Shown here: positions 47,101-55,824 of the stretch, piece by piece
Layout: every line of letters starts with the position of its first letter
Numbering within the stretch: the stretch's first letter is position 1
Source: Colletes latitarsis
Lineage: Eukaryota > Arthropoda > Insecta > Hymenoptera > Colletidae
DNA: 64,000 nt
Direction of reading: 5' to 3'
Assembly (NCBI RefSeq): GCF_051014445.1
Contig: NW_027488368.1
Location: 27,068,001-27,132,000 of the forward strand
Notes under the pieces: generated by a model
Database searches by the model: none
What the model saw: the letters and a program-made list of their open reading frames with translations, nothing else
What the model was told of the DNA's origin: nothing
Made by a program: the position numbers and the translations under genes

Positions 47101-49440
47101 CGGTTTCAGCCGTCTGCAGTGCCGATGACCAAAAGAAATTTGTTCTCGGAAATAGCCAAGTTGTTCGATCCACTCGGCTGGTTATCACCAGTCCTGATTC
47201 GTGCGAAGATTTTGATGCAGTCCCAATGGCTGGAGAAAATCCAGTGGGACGATCAAATCTCCGCGAATACGCTAAAGACGTGGAACACGTTTTGCGTGGA
47301 TTGGGGCAGCTTGAAGAAATTGAAGATCCCTAGATGGATTCATTACGGAGCAGACACAATTTCCGTGGAAATCCATGGATTCTGTGACGCTTCGCTCGCT
47401 GCCTACTCAGCAGTTACTTATTTACGAGTGACCGCAATGAACAATGTCATTTCCACGACATTGATAATGGCGAAAACGCGAGTAGCACCAATTAAAACGC
47501 AGTCGATTCCTGTTCTGGAATTGAATGGCGCGGTATTGCTCGCCGAGCTTATAGTGCACGTGGAAAGGTCACTTTCGTTGAAAGTCGATCGAATAATCTG
47601 TTGGACAGATTCCACGATTACACTAGCTTGGTTGAGAAAGCATGCCTCCACATGGAAGGTTTTAATAGCCAACCGTGTGTCGAAAGTCCAGACACTTCTT
47701 CCCAAGGCTGAATGGAGGCACGTTCCCACACGATCCAATCCCGCGGATTTAAATTCGCGAGGAGTGGACGCAGCGGAACTTCTTCAATCAAAATTGTGGA
47801 TTTCTGGACCGTCTTGGCTTAAACAATCGGAGGATTGTTGGCCAAAATCACCTTCGGCAGTTGAGACCGAAGAAGGTAAACGCACATTGCATGCCCATGT
47901 AACCACTCCGAAAACGGAATGGGAGTTTGTATTCCGTTTTTCGAACTGGCATAAACTACTTCGCGTAACCGCTTACTGTCTCCGACTGAGGAGACCGCTG
48001 CACGGTGAACGCAGACTGTATGCTGATAAGCATGTGGAAGCGGCTGAGATGCAGCTTGCAACCGAACGAGTTGCTCGCTATCTACAGCGTACACACTTTG
48101 CAAAAGAGTACCGGTGTTTAAAAGAACGCCGGGAAATTCCGTTAAAATCCCCGCTGAAAAGTTTAAACCCTTTTCTCGACGACAAAGATGTTTTGAGAGT
48201 CGGGGGAAGACTGGTGAATGCCGTATTAACATGGGAAACAAAGCACCCCATAATCCTGCCGAGACATCACGTATCCACGTTGATTATAAGGCAGTGCCAC
48301 GTGGACACGTTGCATGGGGGCTTGCAATTAACCATGTATACCGTAAGGCAAAAATTTTGGATCCTTGGCTGCCGAAACGCGGCACGAACGATCATCCACG
48401 AATGCATGCGATGCGTGAGATGGAGGGCAAAAACCTCCACGCAAATCATGCAGGATTTGATTCCGGAGCGTTGCTGCGAGGCGAGAGTTTTTTCAAACTG
48501 CGGAATAGATTACGCGGGACCCTTTCGAGTCCGTGATTCCGCCGGTCGAGGAAAAACAGCCCATAAGGCATACATTGCAGTTTTCGTCTGCTACGCGACA
48601 AAAGCTGTTCATATAGAACTCGTCCACGATTATACGACGAGTGCTTTTCTGGCCGCACTGGATCGGTTTATAGCACGAAGGGGGGTTCCGTCCTGTATTT
48701 TCAGTGACAACGGAACTAACTTTGTCGGTGCCGATCGAGAATTACGCGAAAATTTCAAGGCAGTGTATGATACACCAGAAATGCGTAGTAAATGCGGTCA
48801 GAAAGGAATAAGGTGGAAATTCAACCCACCGAGTGCACCTCATTTTGGAGGCATGCAGGAGGCCGGGGTGAAATCGGTGAAATATCACCTAAAACGCACT
48901 CTGGGCGAATTCACTCCTACCAGCGAGGAAATGCAGACTTTACTCTGTAAGATCGAGGCGAGTTTAAACTCTCGGCCGATCGCTGCTATGAGTGATAGTC
49001 CAGATGATTATGCCCCGCTAACACCGGGCCATTTTTTAGTCGGCGGTCCATTAAATGCACTTCCGACAAAGTCCGTGGAAACTGAGCATACCTCACGTCT
49101 TACACGTTGGAGGGCGATTCAGAAGTTTCACGAACAAATCTGGAAACATTGGTCGCGTGATTATCTCACGCAACTTCAAAACCGGTATAAATGGCGTACT
49201 GTCCAAGAACAACTAAAAATCAACGATCTGGTTTTAGTGCAGAATCCTCTGCTTCCCCCTAATCAATGGGATATGGGACGAATAGAAGAGGTTTATTCGG
49301 GACAGGATGGGCACGCGCGTGTTGTTAAAATACGCACGGCGAAATCTGCTTTTACACGACCAATTACTCGGTTGTGTAAATTGCCTGTGGATTTTTCCAC
49401 GGTAGCGACAAATGGCAACGTCGCTGTCGAGGAAACATAG
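44140..49440 (+). CDS. BEL/Pao Gag-Pol polyprotein, intact, 1766 aa
   Basis: A single frame encodes all core activities. The ATG at 44140 sits in a good context (ACCATGG), 125 bp after the 5' LTR. Domains are: a Gag-like region (about 135-300, FGGDPRKW at 136-143); Cys/His zinc fingers (338-402); an aspartic protease with D495 in LVDQGS; a Pao-type reverse transcriptase with Asp 827 in VADIEK and YVDD at 903-906; RNase H (D1083, E1127, D1157); an integrase zinc finger (H1387, H1392, C1422, C1425) and catalytic D1457, D1523 and E1574; then a BEL-type integrase tail. Length and order fit the family, and no stop or frameshift is seen. It would form virus-like particles, copy the RNA and integrate the cDNA. 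Confidence 0.97.
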   Translation: MALSREAGRSEIEIDFDDLTSRFEAMSRSIANLKKRGRAQYNEILLKSKLDSVSEQYKEAVDQYLAVRRKYPPAKCELSNFVIKGGLEAWETMFMEFQAYVAAELTKLAEDQKTSVSSVSQHDVAIELPKQRFHRFGGDPRKWNHFEDLFTASVIENPRLSDVHRLQYLNACVEDQALAAIAHLEITEGNFEVAWRTLKEQFGLPRIVIANLIDQLTKMKTIKKDDLTSLQQVTIVFKQAFAVFEKQGTYREQRDWLLAHAIKSKLEGSLNLEWEMSQKLSTKFPSFNELVEFLEVHARAITMVSGGQSKAEKNIPPKSKVRSHNAVMESHQDSGENCKFCELKHGIVHCRAFLRLRPYHRLQYVKDNRWCVNCISSGHEAGLCQSGQVCYKCKGRHHTLLHLETSGREIERRKTTTAISGERREQKRPAGPARRPYQAERTKSNAPPPAATPQAGTSHCTATGADTPRSVLLATAKVRVYGDHGASRIVRALVDQGSESSFVSANLTNDLKFKRRKTPATVTGLGGGTTQKIRHSVELRLGAVQGDEPTMQTRAYVVHKITNYASPSTSVLEYDALSHLPLADPDPAIGQAIEVLIGADLYAQVIRPGFRRVSRTGPIAQETAFGWIVSGPIRAAGKMGKTIRTLHCSILESLDTAIRRFWEVEEIPSASVRTQAEEECEAYFRNTVTRDATGRFVVRLPLAHPRPDAVLGDSFRIALSALTRLRKKLDVDQNLVREYSEFLAEYEDLGHMTRIETIDTTRLYIPHRAVIRDESATTRLRVVFNATSRTTGGSSLNDLLHVGPKLQNDITSVLTRWRLYEYVLVADIEKMFRQILVAPQDRRYQCILWRAPGIEQLSAFELNTVTYGTACAPYLSMRTLLELKNQDGHKYPLAAPILEKDVYVDDVFMGASDTSLLEQIRIQVCELLQGGGFNLRKWAGNSPQVLRNIPQRAHSHAVDLTLFDDSELKVLGLRWIPSGDYFYFNLQRFQPSAVPMTKRNLFSEIAKLFDPLGWLSPVLIRAKILMQSQWLEKIQWDDQISANTLKTWNTFCVDWGSLKKLKIPRWIHYGADTISVEIHGFCDASLAAYSAVTYLRVTAMNNVISTTLIMAKTRVAPIKTQSIPVLELNGAVLLAELIVHVERSLSLKVDRIICWTDSTITLAWLRKHASTWKVLIANRVSKVQTLLPKAEWRHVPTRSNPADLNSRGVDAAELLQSKLWISGPSWLKQSEDCWPKSPSAVETEEGKRTLHAHVTTPKTEWEFVFRFSNWHKLLRVTAYCLRLRRPLHGERRLYADKHVEAAEMQLATERVARYLQRTHFAKEYRCLKERREIPLKSPLKSLNPFLDDKDVLRVGGRLVNAVLTWETKHPIILPRHHVSTLIIRQCHVDTLHGGLQLTMYTVRQKFWILGCRNAARTIIHECMRCVRWRAKTSTQIMQDLIPERCCEARVFSNCGIDYAGPFRVRDSAGRGKTAHKAYIAVFVCYATKAVHIELVHDYTTSAFLAALDRFIARRGVPSCIFSDNGTNFVGADRELRENFKAVYDTPEMRSKCGQKGIRWKFNPPSAPHFGGMQEAGVKSVKYHLKRTLGEFTPTSEEMQTLLCKIEASLNSRPIAAMSDSPDDYAPLTPGHFLVGGPLNALPTKSVETEHTSRLTRWRAIQKFHEQIWKHWSRDYLTQLQNRYKWRTVQEQLKINDLVLVQNPLLPPNQWDMGRIEEVYSGQDGHARVVKIRTAKSAFTRPITRLCKLPVDFSTVATNGNVAVEET

Positions 49441-49634
49441 GAAATACAGCATCAATCGGGCAAGGATATTGTACGGTGAGGTACCACCGCGTCCTTAGCA
49501 ACCAGGATTCACGTCTATCTATCCGCCGTTGCTACGGCCAGATCTGAGGTACGGGTTGCCTAGCAACGCAAACAACTCGACTGAATCTGCGCTCCGAACG
49601 GAGCCATCTTGCCATTAGTCAACTTCTAGCCACG

Positions 49635-50312
49635 ATGAGCGACACGAGCAACGAAGAGGGCACAATTTTGATCTCAGGAGATCCTGAGATCGATCTTCGG
49701 TTCGACCGAATTATGCGAATCGGAGAGGAGGCCGGTACACCAGCTAGACAGCAGGAACCGGTGCTCAATCTCGACCAGGAGGTCGAAGTTACCCTCGGCC
49801 TGGACAGGGTACGGGTACCCGCCAGGGTAATGGAGGAGGGCGGAAGGCACCAGGTGGAGTTACCCGGAGGTAAATACATCCTCCGGTGGGCCCCTGGAGG
49901 ACGACTCCTCCATAGCTCTTGGAAGCCAGACAAGCCGGTGAGACCAGTCCAAGACCCAACTGCTGCGGGTTCAGCCGCTGCACCGGCCACATCGGCAGCT
50001 GCCATGCCGCCGAAGGAGACAGCCGCGGCAGTCGGCCCTGCCAGACCTGCTCCACGGCACAAGAAGAGAAAGCGTAAGGCAGCCACACCGGAAGCTCCTT
50101 ACCCCTGCCAAGCGGGGACGAGCCGAGGGGAAATGCCCGGAACTTCCGGATCGCGGCCAACACAGCCACCCGGCCCACGCCGAGCGAGGAGGCGTCCGTG
50201 GCGCCAACCAGGAACGCTCGAAACGGTGGAGGCCACGACGCGAGCATTAGCAGATCAAATGCTCATGACGACAATGCGGTTCCTGAGTGGAGCCGCCCCG
50301 GGACAGTCGTAA
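49635..50312 (+). CDS. BEL element second ORF, unknown function
   Basis: It starts 194 bp after the pol stop and ends 126 bp before the polypurine tract. The 225-residue product has no similarity I can name; its features are described for the copy at 2614-3291. An open frame this long in an element whose gag-pol is intact suggests it is translated, perhaps from a spliced message as env-position genes usually are. Two Arg/Lys clusters point to nucleic-acid binding or nuclear entry, which is inference only. GC-rich composition could also keep a frame open by chance. Confidence 0.6.
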   Translation: MSDTSNEEGTILISGDPEIDLRFDRIMRIGEEAGTPARQQEPVLNLDQEVEVTLGLDRVRVPARVMEEGGRHQVELPGGKYILRWAPGGRLLHSSWKPDKPVRPVQDPTAAGSAAAPATSAAAMPPKETAAAVGPARPAPRHKKRKRKAATPEAPYPCQAGTSRGEMPGTSGSRPTQPPGPRRARRRPWRQPGTLETVEATTRALADQMLMTTMRFLSGAAPGQS

Positions 50313-50438
50313 GTACTTTTAATTATTATAAAAATTTGAAATTTTTTGAATTAAAAGTGCGCGCCTCTCTTTCTCGGTTCGCATAAAATCATTGCCGTAC
50401 GGGTCAGCCGCGTCCTCTTAGTGTTGCACAATTCGTGC

Positions 50439-50449
50439 AAGGGGGGCGG
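50439..50449 (+). other. Polypurine tract
   Basis: AAGGGGGGCGG ends two bases before the 3' LTR and is the expected plus-strand primer. Confidence 0.75.
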
Positions 50450-50451
50450 TA

Positions 50452-52352
50452 TGTTTAAATATCGCGTGAGTCCGAGACGGAGAAACTCGGCCGCGATGCC
50501 CGTATCTATATTGAATTCGCGGAATTCTAGATGGTTGTGCTGACGTGGAAATTTTCCATCGTTCAGTTTTGTATACCGCGGCTATTTACGTGTTTTTTCC
50601 AGTTAGCTTCACGGGAATTCTCGAGTTTTGAGAGAAATTCTAGGAATTGTGTTGCTAGCGACGAGAAAGAGAGAGAAACGAGATCTATCGAAGAAAGGTC
50701 GATAGACGAAACGCGGCAGCGCCGCACCGTGGCCACGCAGCGAGGAGCTGCCCGGGGCCCAGCAGCGCGATGCGTCGCTAACCAGTACTGCGCCTGCGCG
50801 ACGGAGCCAGCCGGGGCCGTGGCTGCTTGCAGATCGTCACGCTTCAGTACTGAGCCGTCGGTGATCCAGAGCAGACCTAGTTACGATCTCGCTCCGGTTT
50901 TCAATCGAAGCTCAGAAGAGTGTGAGCTAAGCTCGCTCTTAAATAGAAACAGCAAGTGGACAGCGTAATAATTTAGTGGAAAATCTCGTCATCGTGACTT
51001 GAGATTTTCCCAGAGATAGGACAATCTGCCTGTTGTTGTAGCGATCGCACGGCACGCCGGGTGTGAAGCGATCGTAGACGCAGGAGTGTGATTGAACGTT
51101 GCCGGTCGTGGATGCGACTGCGACGTTGGAGACTCGGTGTCGATCGCCTTGAGTCTTCTTCCAATTATCCGGTTAGAGCTACTGGAAGGCTGATACTGAT
51201 ATACTAGTATCGCCTGGTGGTAGTTCACCGTTTGTAGAAGTCGTAGGAAACCCACTGAAGCCACCCGTCCTGTGTACCGTAGAGAGTACACCGACCGGTG
51301 GGGTGGAAAGTTTCACCGACCAGTCTGGAGCTATACGGCGTAGGAGCAACCGGAAGGTAGATATTCAGGAAGGATATCACCTCGTGGTGCTCTCCGTGCA
51401 TCGGGCTTCGGAGAACCCGTTCCAATATACCGTCGTGAGGGGACAATAAGTAGAGCCTAAGCGTACGGTGGAGCAAAGGGTTCGAAGAGCCTTCCTCCCA
51501 CCTCTACACCTACTACCAGCTGTGAGTCGACCACACTGGGCTGTAAACGTAGGGTGGATAGGTTAGCAGGGGAATTTCGTCCTAATCTGGCGAGCCGCAG
51601 GCCAGTTCCTCGAACTAAAGGAGCCGCCGTCGAGGCCGCTACGGCTGGCTGTCGGGCATTCCTGGCTGAAAGGAATCGCTGGCTAGGCAGCTGCGTAGGC
51701 AGGCCGCAGGTCCCTCCTGAGGAGCAGCTGACGAGGGAGCCGAACCAGGACAAGACGTCCTCTTGCGTAGGTGGTGTCCAGACGCCACTCGCACGGTGAG
51801 CGTGCTCGCGGGATATAGCCTCTTGGAGCCTTACAACCTCCATTTGGTTTCCCGTCCGTGGCATTGCGAGAGCGAACCCGGTAGATAGGAGGAGATCTTC
51901 ATCTACCCGGTTGTGCACGTCGGTGAGATCGTAAGAAACGAATCTCATCGACCAGAAAGAATATACAGTCCACTGGTTAGAGCGCTAAATTGCCAGGCAG
52001 CTCTCCCCTCCAAACACACTAGACTGTCGCTGGAGCGCGAGATAAGCAGCTGACGCGCGCGTTAACGTGTAAGCTGTCCGCAAAATATTCACACTTTGCT
52101 GTACAATTGTGTTACAGAAGGCCTCCACCAAGGTAAATGAATTAGGAGAAAGCAAAGAGGAGACCGGCCGGAAAAGTGAGCCGTGTTTTCCGCAATTTTT
52201 GTTTTCCTTTTTATTTATTTTGACATTTTTAGTTTTGTAATACATTATATTTTGTAAAATAAATTTAACTTTTTTTGTAAAAGTTGTAACTGTTTCTCTA
52301 CCTGTCTGATCCCTCATCCGGACCCACGTTAAAGTCCCTTAGTACTTTAACA
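50452..52352 (+). repeat. BEL/Pao 3' LTR
   Basis: It pairs with 42115-44015, with G at 50841 against A at 42504 the only difference seen. Its polyadenylation signal is at 52258-52263. Confidence 0.95.
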
Positions 52353-52357
52353 AAATA
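52353..52357 (+). repeat. BEL target-site duplication, right
   Basis: AAATA, equal to 42110-42114. Removing the element rejoins one AAAT microsatellite. Confidence 0.75.
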
Positions 52358-52377
52358 AATAAATAACTATATATATA

Positions 52378-52426
<49 letters not shown>

Positions 52427-54243
52427 ATGATACTAACATAACTTGTCTACCTATAAAATGAAGGACGAATTACTCAAATTAAGTTGCATTAAATTACTTT
52501 AGTTGAAATGAATTGCCTTGGTCTAGATTAAAGTAAGTCAGTTTATGAAGTTAAGTTTGAAATCTAATCTAAGTTGAAATTTGGTTTAAATTAAGCTACA
52601 TTAAATTATGATAAATTGAGTTGTATCGAGTTTATTACCCGTCTACTGATCGAGGCCCTATGTGTGCTAGGGGTTTAGATTTGGGTCTGATATTTCAGTT
52701 AGTATCGAAGTAAATTTGGATTACGATTTGTGTTGAGCCCTGGTTTCGGTTAGCGTCGGGTTTAACCGCGTAAAATAGAGTCCAGTAAAATGCATGAAAC
52801 ACAATAACATTAAAATAAAGTAGATATAATAGGATAAAATAAAAAATACAATAAAATAAAAAAAGTAAAATAAAATAAAATAACATAAGATGAAATAGAA
52901 TAAAACAAAATAGGAGCTAACTAATGAATCTAAAATAATATAGCATACCGTAGAATAAAATAAAAATGGTATATGTACTATGGTATGTGGTATATAGAAA
53001 ATTTATATAATGTTGCTATGTGCGCATAAAAGTTAATGTAGTGAGCTATGAAAAGAAGAAAATAAAGTAAAACTAAGATGAGAGGATATGGTCGAAAATT
53101 TGATCGCGATAATATAGGATTAGTTAATTAATTAATTAATTTATTTATTAATTAATTAAATTGACGCGCATTGAATCATATGTGGCTAATATAGGAAACC
53201 CAGGCGCAGTTACCATGGATTCCTGGTGACGCTAATACCCTATCCATAGTTACTGTCAGTCGTTTACTCATGGTACCTGACCGATAATCGGTGTAGTTGT
53301 GCCAGCCATCTATACCGACCGCTGGGAACTTTACCTACCTGCGTCGCCGTGTGCTGGTTTCCTTTCCCGCGTGCTGCCCTCGGCACACTTACCTGCCGTC
53401 GATAATCCCTCACTGGTCGGTGCTTTATCACCCGGCGATCACCCTTTACCATCAGGTGTCTCCTAGCAGCCGGCGGTTACTCATCGCCCATCGGTACTCC
53501 TCTCGTCCGGTCGGGGGTAACTCCCCGGCCGTCGGTATCCTTACCTTCCTGCGGTATCACCCTCGCGAGGGTGTCCCCCTCTACCTTCCGTCAGTGCCAT
53601 GCTGGCAGTAAAATCGGATTAAATCTTAACAACCCCCCCCCCCCTGCTACTGCTACTGCTCCCTTACCACGTCATTTATCTAGTTTCTGTTTCGCTGCAA
53701 CCTCGGATGGCGTGAAGGTGTGTATGTATGTATGTAATATAATATAGACGGAAACAGTGAATGTTAGTACGTGAGAGCTGGGAATAGTGATAACGTACCT
53801 AAGCGTCGCACTCCGATCAAATACCGTGTCTACGACCACGCGTAAAGTCGTAGTAAAGAGTAAAAGAAATGAAACGTAAGAATAAGAATAAGGGCAAAAC
53901 ATAAAGACTAACATTACCCTCAAGTACGAGGTTCACACCATGTAAAAACAGGGATAGAGCCAGTTCTTTTGAGTGTTAATAGCGTCAGTATCGTCCAGAT
54001 AAAATAAAAATAAAATATAAAATATGAAAGGTGCGTAAAGAAAAATAAAAAACTGTGTAAAAAATAAGAAACTTTAGAATAAAATAAAATAAAATAACAT
54101 AGAAAAATAAGATGATAAAAGTTAGAGTGAGGTAATACATTATGGTGATAACTAAAATAGATATGGTACAACTATGCTACGAGTCTAGGATAAGATGGTG
54201 CAAATGAAGTGGCGTCAAATAAATGGCTAAATTACTAAATAGG

Positions 54244-54274
<31 letters not shown>

Positions 54275-54276
54275 AG

Positions 54277-54319
<43 letters not shown>

Positions 54320-55034
54320 CCTATAACCTATAACGAAGCCGCGCCGTACGACTGAGATAGAGTAAAGTTAGACTAAAATTTGAGATAGAGTACTAAAATT
54401 ATTTGTAATTTGTAATTTGTGATGAATAGGCTGGAGCGATAAAACTATCACGCGCAAACCGAGGTAGCAGAATGAAATAAAGTCAGGTAGAGACTAGTTT
54501 AGCCGTTTTGTTTTCTTTTAAAGTCTGCTCGATGTGTCTTGCTGCATTAATTAGGTGTAGGTGTAAACGTCTGAGATATCGGTTGGTAAGTAAAAACCAA
54601 TCAAACAAACCTGACCAAACAGAACAATAATGCATCAGTAAGTAGATAAGTTAGGTAAATGAGAGCGCACGTTACCATGTGCCCGGATTAGACTGGTTTT
54701 GTACGTGCGCAATAAATAAAATAAATAAAATTGAAGTTGAATTTAAACTAAATGAATAACGTAAGTAAGTCTTAAAGTAAGTAGGTAAGTAAGTAAGTAA
54801 TAAATCCCTGGATACATAAATAGATGAATACCTGAGTAAAATAAGTTGGTACAGAGGGCGTATGTAAGAACGTTAAGGATGAATGGATAATCAGAAACAG
54901 TTAGATAAATGTGATGAGATGATGATGAATGCATAATAATAAGTGCGTAGTAACTAAAAGTAAATAATAATCCCAAAGAAGTAAATAAATCACAATGAAG
55001 TTAATAAATAAATACGCAGTAATATATAATAGGT
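52358..55034. other. AT-rich, microsatellite-filled DNA; no gene seen (copy 2)
   Basis: Same as 5337-8013: TA run from 52368, TTAA run near 53123, GC-richer island at 53201-53621, C12 run near 53633, AAAT run near 54244. Confidence 0.75.
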
Positions 55035-55041
55035 TTAATAT

Positions 55042-55824
55042 CTAAATAGGTGTATCCGTGATATGTGTATTAGGTGACTGGGAATGACCAAAACTGAAAG
55101 TAGCAGAGGATCTCCTTGCCCAGTCTTGTGGGGGACGCAATGCGAGTGCCAGCGTCGGAAAGCTCGTGGGTGCCAACCCGGCCAGTCCCGATGCACCCGA
55201 TAGCACCCGCCACCTTCTTCCACGTGGTATTTCTACTGCGAGGGCGGCAAGGGGGGAGGGGGGAGGGAAACCCCCTCGCCGAGCCCTATCAATTTCCCTT
55301 TCATACTCCTCCTTCTCGCGTATTATGTCCGTAACGTATTTTGCGATAGCCTCCCACTCTTCGATGCCCTCTAGCATCTTCCTCCCCATTTCTCTGACCG
55401 TGACCCTCCCCACCCTGAGGGTCACCGCCAACTCCCTTCTCTTATTGTCCCATTTCTTACAGGCACAGAGCGTGTGCTCTGCCGTGTCTATCTCCCCACA
55501 GCCGTACCAACACGCACCACAGGCCACCTTACCGATCCGATGCCTAAACTCGTTAAAGCACCCGTGACCGGTAAGTGCCTGGGTGAGGTGGTACGTGAGG
55601 GCACCGTGCCCCCTTCCGACCCATTCCCGTATGCTGGGGATCCAACCAAACGTGATTTTATCACGCCAGTGCTGCTGCCAGGAGCGTAGTGTGTCCTCAA
55701 GAACCCTCTCTCTTTCCGCGTCCCGGTGTGGCCCATTTGCGTTCTGCCCCTCCTGTGGCCCGGCCCCTGCCTGCACCGTACTTTCCAGGGCATACAGGGC
55801 CGCCCTTTCCTTAATCTTCATCAC
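55042..55824 (-). CDS. LINE ORF2 C-terminal part, copy 2
   Basis: Identical to 8021-8803, with the CCHC motif at residues 102-122. The frame break that separates it from the polymerase part lies at 55836-55839. Confidence 0.8.
   Translation of the reverse strand: MMKIKERAALYALESTVQAGAGPQEGQNANGPHRDAERERVLEDTLRSWQQHWRDKITFGWIPSIREWVGRGHGALTYHLTQALTGHGCFNEFRHRIGKVACGACWYGCGEIDTAEHTLCACKKWDNKRRELAVTLRVGRVTVREMGRKMLEGIEEWEAIAKYVTDIIREKEEYEREIDRARRGGFPPPSPLAALAVEIPRGRRWRVLSGASGLAGLAPTSFPTLALALRPPQDWARRSSATFSFGHSQSPNTHITDTPI

Larger units (their letters stand above)
42115..52352 (+). mobile_element. Complete BEL/Pao LTR retrotransposon, 10,238 bp
   Basis: It has every expected part: matching 1901-bp LTRs, a tRNA-type primer site three bases inside the 5' LTR end, one uninterrupted gag-pol frame, a second ORF, a polypurine tract and a 5-bp target duplication. 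One LTR difference in 1901 bases implies a very recent insertion. The order protease, reverse transcriptase, RNase H, integrase in one frame, the YVDD active site and the Pao-type zinc-finger region identify BEL/Pao rather than Gypsy or Copia. Confidence 0.97.

Noticed and set aside
49635..50312. Envelope gene for the BEL second ORF
   Set aside because: No signal peptide, membrane anchor or cleavage site is visible.
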